A stretch of 64,000 nucleotides of DNA from Prinia subflava (GCF_021018805.1 NC_086251.1:16163098-16227097), one strand, 5' to 3'. Counted from the stretch's first letter, positions 1 to 14,900 are shown. The notes: generated by a model from the sequence alone, not told the origin. Made by a program: numbers and translations.

Positions 1-446
1 AACAAAAACCCCAAAAACCAACAAAACAAGGAAAAAAGTGCTTTGCAGCAGTAGGTGTACGTTTACAAGCAGAGCAAGGCTGCATTTATCAAAGATAAAA
101 CAAAGTAGTAATTCAAATACAAGATGGCAATAATTTGTCTAAGTTTTACGTGCCAAAAGGGACCCAAATCCTCTACCGCTCCTTGCATCTTGTAAGATGC
201 AAGATAAAACCCCGTGTAACAATCTAGAGCATTAGGGAAGATAGCATTTCCTATCAGAGACAAGTGTGTAGCACTGTTGCCAGGTGATTTTTTTTTTCCT
301 TTATAAATGCAGATTTAGCTAACAAAGGGTTGAAATGCACTGTTCTTTGAAGAAGCTGTTTCTACTCCATTCACTTCCCAAATACCAAGGATGTATTAAT
401 TATGCCACGGTTTTGCACACAAGCCCATTGTTTGAATCAGGATTTT

Positions 447-472
447 GTGTAAGCAGAGATCTCTGCTTACAC
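447..472. repeat. 26-bp perfect palindrome
   Basis: The 13 bases gtgtaagcagaga are followed immediately by their exact reverse complement, with no spacer, so the site could form a cruciform in DNA or a hairpin in RNA. Flanking bases do not extend the symmetry. It lies deep in KCNQ1 intron 1. No transposon terminal repeat or known operator was recognised. Confidence 0.9.
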
Positions 473-1510
473 CCAGAGGAGGACTCACACCACTGCAGTG
501 GGCAGAGACACTGATCCCTTTGCACCACTCAGCCTCTGCAGCAAGGCACGTCCTCACAGGAGCACTCTGGACTGAGGTAAATTAATTCTTATTTATTATA
601 AGGCAGCTAACCTCTGCTGAGGCTTCATTTGCTTCTTATAAACCTGTGTGACCTTTCAAATGTTATGATGGGCAAATCAGTATTTCTTTCTGGCCCTGTT
701 AACACTGAACAAGTTGTGGAACTCGGCAATGAGGAAATGAGCATTCAAGCAGTGATCAGGCCCAAAAACATCCAGAGTGCCAAGACCTTCAAAGCTGTAT
801 CAGGTACACAAGAAATCAAGTGTGAGCGTGAAATATCAAAGGTCTTACTTCTAGTAAAGGACAGGAAGATTAGGGTTTCCAATTTTATACTGGGAGAAGG
901 GGAACAAAGGAGAAAATCTAAAGCTGTGACTCCAGTGCAGGTATTTTACCCAAATCAGCAACAAAACAATCTTTAACCCAAAGCAGTACAAATACAGATT
1001 CACAGGTATTACTGCACACCATACAAAGAGAAAGAGGAGTGACTTCAAGGTAAGATAAAACAGCATGCTAAGTTGTTACCATATCACATAGCACCAATAC
1101 AGAACAATTATCCACTGCCTTCTCATCACTCAGAATGAAGTTTAAAGCGAAATTTGTTACATGTTTAAGGACAGAAGAAAAGCAGAATTACAAACTTTAT
1201 CCATACCATTTGTTCCATCAAAGATTAAGCTCTATATGAAATTATTGTGTACCTCTAAATTTATGTTAAAACTTACAGATCAGTGTCCCAAGTCAAAATT
1301 TATCTTTTCTCAGCTACACACCTCTGGTCTTAGAAGATGAAAGACACTTTGCTTTGTGGAACTGCACAGAGCCTGAATGGGAAACCACAGCACAGCTACA
1401 TGCAGGCACACACTTCCTTTAGAAGCTGTGGGATTGCTTTATTCTCTGAAATCACGTAACATTCTTCCAGTCTTACCTCTTGTGGTCCATTATCCACCTC
1501 ATGACTCCAC

Positions 1511-1613
1511 CTGTTGGCGTTTTGCAGTTTCTGATGGGTTTTTTTTATCGTGAAAGATATGGAAGATTCAGGATGCAAGACTGATGATGTCAGTCAAGTC
1601 CCACAGAATCCTA
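1511..1613 (+). repeat. Direct repeat copy 1 (103 bp)
   Basis: This segment begins ctgttggcgttttgcag and ends cccacagaatccta. It matches 2808-2910 over 103 bases without gaps, with about nine differences counted by eye. Homology stops sharply on both sides. The copies are offset by 1297 bp in the same orientation. The family is unknown to me. Confidence 0.9.
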
Positions 1614-1924
1614 GACATCAGCAGTCTTGGCAACTCGACAGGGTCGGGCTGGTTACAGTTGGGACGGGAGACAGCTTGTGAACACCAGGGGCCACAGGCT
1701 CCCAAAGCTGGAATACAGCTGGCACCTGGATGCAATGCCAAGGGCACCCCTGCTGCTGCTACGTACGCAGCAAAAGACTAAAAAAGGGAAACACAGGCTT
1801 ATTGCTTAGTGGAGTGGGGTATTTGATGGCATAGAGACAGAGAAGCCAATGCACCCAACACCCTCTTTGCCTCAGGCTCCACCAGCAGCGTTTCCCTGAC
1901 TTCTGTGCTTGGATGCAAGGTTCA

Positions 1925-2065
1925 GGGAGGAGATACACTACCAGGAGGAAAACCAGATTGAGTTAGGTATGACTTGAGAGAACTCCTCCTACACCAGGCC
2001 ATGGGACCAGACATTCTGTGTCTGAGGGTCCTGAGAGAGATGGTCTATATGGTCTATGTGACTGA
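1925..2065 (+). mobile_element. Degraded CR1 LINE fragment (reverse-transcriptase N-terminal region)
   Basis: The stretch around 1995-2040 (accaggccatgggaccaga, then gagggtcctgagagag) resembles the CR1 ORF2 segment encoding the MGPD-x-MHPRVLRE motif, in forward orientation. Upstream bases also fit the CR1 order but carry stops and substitutions. Comparison is from memory of CR1, so the limits are approximate. It is an inactive relic. Confidence 0.5.
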
Positions 2066-2807
2066 ATCGTCACTCAGGTAAATGGTCCCCCTGACAGCTG
2101 AACAAGACAATCCATCTTCAAAATTGCCAAAACAAAAGAATAGAGCAGAGACATTTCTCTATGCTACAGCTGAAAAAGTCACAGTCTACATCCCTATTTC
2201 CAGTATCCTGCTGTAGTTAAGACTGCCACAGACTGCGCTCATTCAGCTTCACTGGAAGTTCACCCGCAAAATCTACATCCACCAAGCCACAGACATGAGG
2301 GCAAGAAGCCAACAATGGAGCAATCAGGAAAAAGGAAATCCCTTGCATCACAAAATTCATCTGTCTGAAACCATCTGGAAATTGACTCTTCAGGATATAA
2401 AGTTCACAGCACACTTTCTAAAGAAATGCAAGCAAAAAAGATTCACAAGTTTCCTGGGCTTTGACCCAGAATAGACTCGAACATCCTTATCTGGTTCTAT
2501 ATAGTTCAGAGGAAGATTTAAGTGAGAGGTAAAAATTTTCCATGCTAAGACAGACAGCCCCTTCCTCATCCTTTTCCAACTAGTCCCACTTAAACTTCTC
2601 ATTTCTAAAAGAATGAAATCCTGTTGTCTTGTATCTTTGGGGTGACATGGTACAGAATAGTCCATCCTAATTGTACAGAATTTATGCATCCAAAACTCAG
2701 GGAGGAAGATACAACAGCTGCTCTCTTCAAATGACACATTTGGAGGAATCCTGTGAGTGACTTATCAGTCACCACGCAATTCAGAAAGCTGCCTGCCTGA
2801 AAGAGCC

Positions 2808-2910
2808 CTGTTGGCATTTTGCAATTTCTGATGGGAATTTTTTATCATGAAAGATGTGGAAGATTCAGGATACCAGACTGATGACGTCAGTCAAGTCCCA
2901 CAGAATCCTA
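2808..2910 (+). repeat. Direct repeat copy 2 (103 bp)
   Basis: This is the partner of the copy at 1511-1613, in the same orientation and of equal length. It contains gatgacgtcagtcaag, a CRE-like TGACGTCA core that copy 1 lacks (gatgatgtcagtcaag). The two copies bracket a 1.2-kb segment that includes an old CR1 piece. Confidence 0.9.
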
Positions 2911-5900
2911 ACAGTTTTTTCCCCACAGATTTTGGGAATTGGTAAAGGAAATTTATTTCCACCAGGAAAGAAATCTCTGCATGAATGAGTCCATTAGATA
3001 TAGTATGAGAAAAAAGTCACTGTTCTTTTTTATTTCTGTCCACAAACCCAACAAAAACATAGTGTGGAAGTGACAGTCCCTTGTCCTTCCTGTGTGAAAC
3101 AGACTTTGCCAGTCCTCATAGGGACTAGAAAAGAAAAAAATATGCCTTAAAGGGCTTTTTTTCTTAAGAAAGACATCATTTGTTGATAACCCATCACAAA
3201 TAGCCGCTACACTGAAGTTTAAAGGGGGAGGGAAGTAAAAAAAGAAAAACCACACTTAAAAACAAGACCTTACTTTAGACTAAAGAAAAGAGAGTCAAGA
3301 ATGTGCTTTAACCAACAGGCCTCACTAAGTGCCTGCGAGTAAACAGACAGACTTGTCAGGTAACTTGCAGGGGTTAAAAAAATTGCATCAAGAATTTCCT
3401 AATTACAAGTTATTCCTCCAGAGAAGATCAGCCTGGTTACTGTCAGGTCACAAACATTCCAACACACACTCCTTTGGCAGCAGATGCTACCTAAAGGTCT
3501 TGAAGAGTAGCTCAGTTTCCAGGCTTCCAGGGACTGCCTCTGTCATGTTTTGAGATATTCCACCACACACTGTGATCAAATCCTACCCAAGAGACTTGCA
3601 GCTTTCCCCAAAAAGATGTGGAATTTAAATTCTCTCTCTGCCATGACTTTAGGGGGAAAAGGTTGGTGATAATGTTCTTTTCTCCCTCACCTGTTTTCTA
3701 GTCTTCTAAACTCACTTTTTTCCTCTTTTTCCTCCTGATGTGTTATTGTTGCAAAAGGATCAAGGGAATGTGTAAATATGTCCAATTCAAAATATTTTTT
3801 GTGGCCCATGAAAATTTAAAAAAAAAAATAGTAAGAGAGAAGCAGAATTTTTCAAGAAGAGAATATTCAACAGGGGGATATTTGGAGGTTTTCAGTCTGT
3901 CTTGAATTTTAATTTGCTCTCTAACAGAATATTTTAGAGTTAGGTAGTCTTCAATAAGTGTTAAATAAATGCAGACAAAGTCTAAGGTGGTGCCCACAAA
4001 TGATCATCGTTTGGTATCTCTGGAAACAATATCCAGTATATCTGGGGAATTAATGCAACTTTTGGGCAATCAAAAATAATCCGTCTCGTTTTGTCTCTTT
4101 GATGCACTGTTGTTTATTCAGTCTCTCAAGCTCTCTTCATTGCAGTTTTGGACTCAAGATCAAAGACCCCCTTGGCTCAGTGAGTTCCTCTTCCCCACAA
4201 TTTATCAGCTGCAAAGACACTGTGCACACAGTGGCTCAAAGGGTGGGCTCAGGTACCCACAGGCCCACCATGGTCACAAACGGGCAAAGACAGCATCCAC
4301 GGATCACCACAGCACACTGGCGGGTGCAGTGGGCTCTGAGGTTTGCAGATGAAAGGGCACAGAGCTAAGGGCTCAGTGCACTTTCAAGGAGCAAAAGATA
4401 TAAAAGAACTCCCTCCAAGCTGACAGGAGCATGTCCATTTGCAGAATGGCACCCATCTTTTCCTCCCAGGTGTGTTGACAGCACTCAGTAACAATGCAGT
4501 CTGATGAGCACACACCATGAGAACAGCCTGTCCCATCTCCACGTGCTGTTGTTCACACACGGGGCTTCTTCCCCACTGGCTTTAAACACACAACATGGGA
4601 GCTCTTGACGCAAACAGCCTTCGTTCCTTCGTCACAGCACTTGCAATATTAACTCATTAACTGTAAATAACTGAAGTGCAGCTCGTAATGCTGCTTCCCC
4701 CAGATCCCCACAGCGCTCTCAGACTTGAGTTTTATTTGAATGGCTTTTTACCAGCGGCTCCCAAATTAAGCAAGGAAGCAAGTCCAACACATTCAAGGTC
4801 ACTGTTTGTATGTCCGATTACACTGATGGTTATAACTGTTGTAGTTTTCCACCTTGCGAGGGCAGGAAGCTAGAGGTCTTCTGGGTAATCAAATGCACAT
4901 GTAGAAACAATAAAATACACCCATAAAATGATGAGTGCCAAGCTCATTAATGCTTTGCCACAAACGGCAGCTAGCTCTCAGTGTTCCTAAACACCTTTTG
5001 CCTCTTTTTGTTTATCTTTGGTAGTTTTGCTTTGCTTTTTGGTGGGCTTTTTAAGTGCTCCAGGGGTGCAATCAGTGTTCCTAGAAGCCACCACAGCAAA
5101 ACGCAGAAAAAAAAGACATCTGCAATTATTTTCAGTGTGTGACTGCTACCTGTATTCTTTACTCATTCCTGGAATAGTTTGTTTAACCCAACAACAGATG
5201 CATAATGAAGGCTACTCTTTGTTGTCATTTCTGCCTAACACTTGTTAAACAAAAGGTGTTACCAAGAGGGTATTCTGAACAACAGGTGTGCCAAACCAAG
5301 CAGAGAAAAGCAGAGCATCTCTGAAGCACGGTTCACCCATTTCTCATGCAGCTGTTTTCCCAAAACACCTTCTCATTGTTGCTGTCATTTGAAGAGACAC
5401 AAATTATGATAAATTATTATGGCAAAGACATGCTCTCCTTTGAGGAACGCAGGAGCCTAAGAAAAGAAACAACCACAAAAGAGAAGGAGACAGGGGATTG
5501 CAAAGCAAGACCGTATCATTTGCTGGGTATTGGTGGGATTTCTATGTGTCATCAGGTCATCTTTCAGGCATCACAGAGCAAAAATACATAACAAAGAACT
5601 TGAACACTAAGACAGCCTTGGGAAGAAAACATTTAACATCCCACTCATCTCAAGAAGAATTTATTATCTGTGACCTCCCCTCAAAAACGTTCCAAATATA
5701 TTTTTTAAAAAACTAGAAAAAGTCTTCCTATAGTTTTTTGTCCTTCTTGAGGAATAGACTTTGTTGGTTTATTTTTTGTTGTTGTTCATGATCTGAAAGA
5801 TACAAAGGTTGAACTTGAATGCATACCCAAAACTCTTCAATGAACACAAGTATGTACAAGCTACCTAAGGATGATTTCAATTACCAACTGCTTAAATGGA

Positions 5901-8900
5901 ACAGATTGTTCTAGAGGGTCTCATCACGACATGAAGGCTGCTAGAATTTCTCCTCGCTTTTCCTTTTCTCTTCCAATGTACCCTCCCCTAAAGGAAAAAC
6001 AGATGCTGAAAATAGATTTTAAAAGGTAGGCAAAACAGGATTTCGTTTTTCCGGCTGTGGCTTTATGTTATTCTGGAAAAATAATTTTTAAAAATATAAA
6101 ATTTTGAGTCTGTTTCCAGCATCAGCAAGACTGTCTTTACAAGAGCCTCAATAGGGTGTTCTGGTTCTAAATCCCTGAGGAATACCAAACCAGATCCACT
6201 TAGCCTAGGTTATTTTAATATAAGGGGTTTTTTCCTCCCTCCAACTTGGTCACCTGAGCTACTGTACACCCTGAAACTAGATTTAAACTTAAGTGTTTCT
6301 CATCATCCCAAACAAATGGGAAAAATAAATTATACCTGAAGATTATGCAGTGACAGGTAACCTTCAATGTTTTAACTGTCAAGATTTAAGTCAGCAACAT
6401 TAATGATTTCATTCTCAGTGCAGCTTGTTAAGAAAAATCACTGCAGCAAAATTAGGACCTTCTAGATATTTAGTCTATGCACTAGAGAAACCATTAAAAA
6501 TTAAAACATTTAGTTACTTTCCTGCATTAGCTTTAATGCTGAGCAGTGAATACTAAGGTGAGGAATTTAGGGGTTTGACTTGTTTCATGCCTTTTTTTTT
6601 TTTCTTCTTTAATATTTTGGCTTCAGGTTGTTCAGGATGGGGTTTTTTCCCAGACTCCTAAGTGCACGGGTATCTTTAATTGCTAGCAGAACTGCGTTGT
6701 CTAAGCAGCAAAGAAAATGTCACCCACAGTTCATAAAAATCAATTAGAAAACCTCTCCAGTACACACAAAGTCTATAGTCTATAGTCTAGATACAAAAAT
6801 CTAATTACTACTTTAAATTAATTATCACCACCTGAAGCTTTGCTGACCCAAAAGCTCACCAAAAAGCAAACCCCTGGCCATTCTTTGAGGCACCACAAAG
6901 GATTTGATCTTTGCCTCAGCTGATGTATTCTCAAGTAAAAAAATTGGAAAATATCCCTGATTTAATAGTACTTCACATATACATTGGGTTCCAAACCAAT
7001 AAAAAGCATTGCTTTCCTCTCTTTCTGGGCCCTTTCTTTCAAGCAAAGCAAAGAACAGGTTCACACAGGGACTCAATGTCTACAGACAGGAGGAGCTAAG
7101 GCACAGTGATGCAGACAGCAAACTTCAGCTCTGGATGCTTTCTGTAATGGGAGGTGATGATCCACATAATTAAGAGTTTCACTGCAATTTCATGCATATG
7201 CAAATCTATCTGCTGAGTAGCACAGAAATTTACAGCACTGAATTCAAGCTGAGTTAAGAAAACCCTCTGCCAGCTGGTAAAAAGTTAGCCAAGTGCCATT
7301 CTGAGCACCCAGGCCACACACAGGACCCAGTCACCAGCAAATAAATAGGGGCAGGGATGTTTTAAAGAGATGTGAGAAAATGTACAGGCAAAAATTAATG
7401 ATGGGTTCTGAGCTTCTTTAAGGTCAACCTTGGCAGACTGTTTTTCTGGGAGGAGGAGTTAGTTTGATTTTTGGGGCCTCTTATTTACTGAAACTTTAGG
7501 CTTACCAGAGAGATAGTTCCTGCCAGGTGCCTGAAAACTGCATAGCAATAGATTCATAAAAGCCTTCTTCACACACCTGAAATCACAGCTTTTAAATGGC
7601 TCAGGAGCCAAAGGATTATAAAAGAATGCAGAGAGCAGTCTTTAGGTCTGGTAGCCCCATTCAGCAAACACTGAGGAGGCTTTCCAAGCTTTTACACCCC
7701 TGTCTCAGCCTCTGACCACACGCTGGAGACATTTCATGCTGTGGAAACATGTACATGGATGGTACAGGAAGAATGATCAACCAGTGCTTCCCCGTGTGTT
7801 ACTGCAGTTATCTGGCCAACAGTGTTCTGAGAGCTTGGAGTGCTCTTCATTAACAACCTACCTGCGGGGTTAATTTCACCACCACACTGATGACTTATCT
7901 GTTTAACTTCACTGCTTTAGCTGGTACTACATAAACCTCTGCCCCTTCTTCACTCTGTATTTCTCCTCAGCTTTCTATCTCCTCCTGTTTTTTCTAACAA
8001 TCAAAGCAAACATGCACTTGGCAGGCCCTTGACTCACAGGTCAAGATGACGAAAAACAAATGAGAGTGCATCTCATCGGAGAATAAAGTACGCTTGAGTA
8101 CTCTCTGAATGAACACTTAGCAAGTTTTTTATTACTCTTTTCTTAAATACGCAGCATTTCAAATACTGTATTACACTAAAATCGGCAAGATTTCCACCTA
8201 CAGAGAAGAATTGAAACCAAAATACAAATTTACTCAAAAAGAAAAAAAAAAACCTCTAAAAGCAAAACAGGAGCATAACTCCCTGGAAGAGCTCAGAAAC
8301 TGGGTTTCTCAGAAGCTGCATCCTGGTGGCTGGGCTGCAGGGCTCCACATTCCCCAGGACACAGGCTGCAACTCACTGGGCTGGCTCCCAACAAAGGTCC
8401 TTTCATGACCATCCACCACCAATGTCTTTTAGCTACTTACAACACCTTTCATTGCAGGCACTGCCTTCTATTTTAAAAGGATGTGTCCCAGCCTTGAAGA
8501 TAGTTCTGCTTGAGGCTAGCAAAAAAAGAGCAATTACTGTGGAGGCTGTCTCATGTTACACTTCATGAGAAGACTCCAGCACGATCCCTCTTATTTACTG
8601 TTTGCATAGCCCCAGTACCTAGCAACCTCCACCACGTAGCAGTGTGGGTCCTTTGGTTAAGCACCACACACACGCACACAAAAAGGCAACCTGACAGTAA
8701 AACTGTTTAAAAGGTCAGCTGTGCTCAAAGCAGATTCCAGAACATTTAATATCACTGCAGGCCTGAAAGAGCCAGTGCCTCTCAATAGGTGCCAACATCC
8801 ACCCAATTATCCAAAACAGGTATTCACAGCTATGTGCACCATACCTTCTGCAGAGTTCCCATCTCTTGTAACTCCCAACAAGTCTCCTGGCTAACAAGGC

Positions 8901-11900
8901 TGAGTATGGAGATGCATTTGTATTACACACTGGGTTAAGGAGATTTTCCAGTCTAGAAACAGGGCATGCGTTAAGCACTAAAGTTTGCTCTTTATTGCAA
9001 ACTAATTTATTTCCTCACCAGAGCTTACAAGCAATTGAAAAAGCATTTTGGTTGTCAAGCTGCTCACAATACAGAATTACTGCATTGGTTATTTTATGGT
9101 AATTGCGTAGCTGAGATCCGGAGCCTTTATTAAAAAGCCACTCCCATTTAATGAGTAACAGGAACTGCTTGCTACAGACAAAACTGCAAATCCATTCCCT
9201 GGCTGGAAGTGTGAATGCTTAGAAAGAATTCTTTCTTGAAAGGTAAACATTTCCTATTTCATGAGAAAAATCAAAGCTAACAATTATGAGGAAGCATCAA
9301 GATACATCAAGGTGAGAAGTGAAAAATCCACACCTCCCATCCATCTAAGCAAAAGGCAGCAGCACAGTAACACTGCCAGGACACTCTGAATTAAAAGACT
9401 TCAACTGGTGACCACTTGAAAAACCAGCTGATTTCAGCTATTGCTTCTGTTTCATCACACAGAAGCAGCCAGCCAGTAATAGCTTGGCTATGCACTACTC
9501 CAGCAGGAGTGTTCCTCTCCATAAATCAACTACAGACACATCAATAGCTCAGCATTTCATAAGCCAAAGCAGTTTCAACTGTGGAATTCCTCATGCAAGA
9601 GGAAGAAGAAAAAAAATGAAAAAAAAAATCAAAACCAACACAAATCCTGGCAACTGGCAAGAAGGAAAAGCAGTTTCCTTCCACTTCAAGTGTGGACAGA
9701 CTTTAACACAGAAAGTAAACAACTGCTCCAGCTTCTCATTGCTTCTTTTCCTAATCTAATACACAACTGCTCTCCCAAGAGTCCAAAGAAGTTCAGAAAC
9801 ATACACACCTCCCAAAAAAAGAGAAACAAAAATGCTGAAGGAAAGAGAAGAATTTGAAATAAAGACAGATACATATCCAACAATAACAAAAGTTAAGACA
9901 CTGTTATTTCTTTGCTACTTCACCAACCAGAAGTACAGGAGTTTGTAGGAGAGGCAATGGTATCTGTTCTCTACCTGTTCTTGGGGGGCACCAAAATAAG
10001 GATGTCCTCATTATCAGTCATCAGGACTGTTCTACTATTATTTTTGTTCCCCTTCCCAATTTCTTTGGGAATAGACAGCTGCCAACAAACTACTCATCAA
10101 AACAAAGGGCTCCTTTGACCATCTCAACAAAAGGATGAAGCATTAAATGCAAACAGCCGCAGTCACAATCCTAGAATTGGTTATTTCTGGTCAAGTCTCA
10201 TTTAAAGACTTTGAAAGTTGCTACAGGAAGCAAGTGAAATCAGGTCTCATTCCAAGTCAGCTAGGGACATTCCAATGTATCTTCCATAGCCACGTGTGAA
10301 AAACACAGCAGAGATAGATGGGATACATCTGCTACTTAAGGAGCAGACCTGTGGTCAGAGAAGCATTTTGCATTGCAGCTGCTCCAGATTAACTAACTGC
10401 TGTCAATCTGCTCCATGTCAGCTGCCATGAAATACACTTTTTTTTCATATCAGCTTCTTGGTTTAAAGTTGTGGTTTTCAAGTGATTTTCAAGGAGTTTT
10501 CTTACTGCTCTTTTGTTTAAATGGTTCAGTGTTTCAGATGCACTTTTAATCACATTTAAAATGCTTGCTTAGCATTTCCAAAACCTGCACATCTACCAGT
10601 TTCTACTGATCCAGGTGTAGGCCCTCATGGAATCTGACAACTGCTCAAATCCAGCAAGAAAACTTCAAAACCAAAATCTCACAGGCAAAGCCATATACAA
10701 GCGTTGATGCAACTGTTCAAAGTGATTTTGTGTCTGGCCCAGTTCCCTAAAGGTGGCATGAACTTTGGCTAATAGTGTGTGCCAGGAATACAGGGCCCTT
10801 CAGTGAACATTAACCCTGAAGTTTTTCTATTTTCAGTATAAACGCATAAGCACCACTGCAACATTTAAAAAGGCAATCTCAAAGGATTAGGTAACACAGA
10901 ACATAGTTTCAACAGCAATGAAAAGCAATCACAATATAGCAGCACCTATCCTTTTAAACCTCAACTTTATAAACTTTAACATCTTCACATTGCCCTATGC
11001 ATCTCCAGTCAATCTGTTGTCAACATTCCATTTTGCATTTCTTTACCTGTGGGACTCAGTTGTTCAACCTGAGTTCTTCCTGAACACAAAGGACTTCTGC
11101 TGAATCCAAATTTGCACTCAGCAGAATGCTGCTGGCCAGAAACATCTCTGCAACAGTGTCAGAGTTGCTAACACCAAATGACGTTAACCAACCCTCCACT
11201 GCCCAGCAATTAAAACTGATAAGAAGCCTGTGTTCTTCAGGACTTCTTTTCATGTCTAACAGAAAGCTGGGGATTGCCAGCCACTGGAGGGTTTTATGGC
11301 TTTGCTTTTTATGAACGCACAGCCCAGCAGCTGATAAGTGCTTTTGTGCACTTGGCTGGTGTTTGCCCACGATCACGACTGTTGTTGGGATTTACTGGTG
11401 AGAAAGATGCCAACAACACCCCAAGGACAGCCTGGGACATTCCAGCACTCGTCAGAGAGGTGCCAATTTGCCCCTAAATCAAACATGCCACAGCAACTGC
11501 TGATAACAGCTTTAGACAAGTGCCAGAGGAGAAGCAGTCAGATTGTGTTACTTACCACGTCTAGAACAAACAGCCTCCAATTCCACTGAACTTGTGACTC
11601 AGGGGGTAAGAAGGCTAAAAACCTTCTGGATGATAGAGCTGTCAGCCAGTCCCTGATGCCACTGCACTCACACACATGCAAGGGTGCTGCAAGCAGAGCG
11701 CTCTGAGGCACCGGAGCAGGACCAGGAGTAAACTCAGAAGCACAGACTGGCTACCTGTGTGTATTGTCACTTCATCCTAGAGGCCATAAATACTCCCAGA
11801 GCACTGGATGATGCAAGGACACTCAAGGCATGAGGATCCCTGCTCCAGGAAGACCATGCTATGTGTATGTACTCCACATCTAGGCCTAGGAGAGCAGTGG

Positions 11901-14900
11901 AGACCCATCCTTAAAAACTATCTGGATTGGAATCAAATCTAGTAGAGATACGAAGTGCAGAGAAGGTCACAGCCAGTAAATCTCAGGGCTTCATTCGGGT
12001 CCATGGGATGTTGATGGAGCTAGTCTGGTCCACTCTTCTCTATAAAATGATACAAGGCAGCCAGGAACACTGATCTGGAGGAGTTGTGAGGAAAAAGTAA
12101 ATGTACAGTGGTCCTTCTTCCTTACTGTCCAGGCTTTTTCCTCCATTTCATTCCATGAATTTAAACTTATTTCAGCTCATTACTGTAAAGCAGTCACTTT
12201 ACACTCTGAGAAAGAAAATGCACATTGCCTGGCTTTCCCATGACTATTTATCTCCCTAGCTTTGCAATAGCAGTGTTGCTCCTACAGCTATCCTCTAAAA
12301 ACCATTTCATTCTTCCCTACATTTATCACAAGATATGGAAAAGTGAAGAAAATACTTTCATTGCCACGCCACATCCCAACTATACAGGAAAACCACTTAC
12401 TCAAACCAGAGTTCAACTTCTAAATACCTTTTAAAGACATGCTCTGTAATACCAGTTTTATTTTACCAAGGTAGGTGCTAATCTCAGTGGTGAATCCAAA
12501 TTTTATTCTGGTTAATCAATTACTGCCTAAGGGACGCTTCACCCCAACTGAGTTGATTTCTGCCTTCAGTTCCTGTCTGAAACTTGCACAAGTTTCCCAT
12601 GGCTGTGGCATTTCACAGCCACTAAAATTCAACAGAACACAGTCTCTTCTACACATCAAAATGCCTGAGACAGTGAGGGTGGGGAGCAGGCAAAAGAGAC
12701 CTTATGAAAAAAAGAGTGACAATGAAGTCTGCCTCAAATTAACAGATGTGGTGTTTGAAGGGGATGGCGAGAGGCTGCAATTCTAATGAAAACACAGCAC
12801 TTCACTTTAGCAATCAGACAGAAGCATCATCAGATTGCATTTGTTACAGGGAGGAGGAGGAAACTAAAGATACACATGGCTGTGGGGTTTGACCAGTTCA
12901 CACTGACTGCTAGCACACACTGTATAAACACACTGATTTCCTCAAAGCACTTAGAGACAGTTTGATTACTAACCAAGTCATTTCCAGCAGAATTCCTCAA
13001 GAAAAGAATCTCATGGCATTTTGAATATATTATTTCAGTAACAACAAACAGACCATATACAGGTTTCCTGAAACAAGCTCTGTTTCTTTCAAGAGAAAGG
13101 CACCTGACAGAAAACTTCCCTCAGAAAAAGCAGACAATCTCAGCAGAGGCTAACAGCTGCTGTCAAAGCCTACTTGAATGTTATTTCCACTCTTTCATGT
13201 AAGAGGTATAAGCACATGGCCCTTTACTCCTGCAGATCCAGTCCACTGAAAATTTCTAGAGATTAGGCTCTTCTCACAGTACATCACACTTTCACAGTCA
13301 ATTCAATTTCTCTATTTCACTTCACAGTGAGGCTTGAGGGATGCATAACGTTTCCTGTTAAAGCCACACAACAAAAGAATGCCACAGAAGTCATCAAGAG
13401 ATAACCTCAGTGCTTGAAAACCAGAGCTCAATAAGCAATTCAGACACCCAAGAAGGGTCAGCATTAACACAGTACACATACAGCCTTGCACGCACTGTAA
13501 AACCTGCAGGACTTCAAAGGTCTGTTTTCTCCCTCACTCTTGTAGCTTTTTTCTCAGTTCTGTGGTTCAAACATGTAGCTGACCAAGCAAGATCATGTCA
13601 TAAAATTAAATAAGATCTACAAAGGCACACAACCGACATGACTGGGTAACACTTAGGTACCTGTGCCTGTCATACTTTACATGCTGTTGAAACAGGATGC
13701 TCAGACAGCTTTAGGGTGCTGGATGACCTGCTGACACACGGGGTAAGTGAGCAGGTTTATTTTGTGTGAAGTGCTGAGATAACCAAGTACCAATATGTTC
13801 TGGGTCACGGCTAAGATAACAGCACACAATCACATGAAGTTTACACACACTACACTAAAGCAACACATGTTTAGTTATTTACTCATTGTCAGGTTTGACC
13901 ACATTTTAGTGTCTTCCAAGGCAGGGCTGAAAAACAAACAGCCTCTACTACATCTATGTAGGATGAATATTAGGGGAAAAAAATAGGGCCTTATTTGCTG
14001 AAGTTTGTAAAGATCAGATAAAGCCATTGTACAGAACACAAACACTACTGATTCTTAACAGGGTCAGCACAGGACATTCTCTACTTCTTAAAGCCACGGG
14101 ATGGAAGATCTTTGCTCTTGTCTCTTCCCCTGTCTCCACTGCCCTGCACAAATAATTGGGCAAAGGCATTGGAAGGGTGTAAGAATGAGATTAGCAGCAG
14201 CAACCATTTCCTGCATCCATTCTCCTTTGCTCTACTTGTCAACATCCGTACAAGAGACGAGGCACCTTTACTTCAGCTGTGGTGCCCTGCAGCTTACTGT
14301 GAAAAAGAAGACTCTAGACAATTCCAGCTCATTCTTAGATGACACAGGGGAGGGGACAGCTGCTGCAGGAAACAAACACTCTTTGAAAGCAATTCCTTAC
14401 TCTGCAGAAAGAAAATACATTCACTACAAGGACCTCAGCCTTCGTTGTACAAGGACATGAACGAGCAAGAGCTCTGTAATCCTTGCCTTTGCTATTAAAC
14501 TGGTGTCTTCAGAGAGAATCCAAGAAGTTACCTGGACAGATTTACTTCTGTCCACAAACCATGACCCATATTTTTCTGTACTATCCAACTCATATATAGA
14601 AAAGTATGCAATATTAGCACTGCAATGAGAAAATACTGTAAAAACCCAAAATAATTTAAAAGCATCCCTCAGGTTTCAAGAATTCAATGTAGGTTTATGG
14701 AGGAAACCAACAACTTCTGAGCACTGAATTCCCACACATCCAAGCCTGCCCAGACTCCGTGTGTCAGTTCCAGCTGACAGTGAGCAGCTTATTGCAAGAG
14801 TGGCCACATTCTGGTCTAAACAGAGGGGATAAGCTCATGTTCTTGCCCAGTCTAAAACACATAGGGAGGGACAGAGGGAAGAGCACTAATTGTTAGAAAT

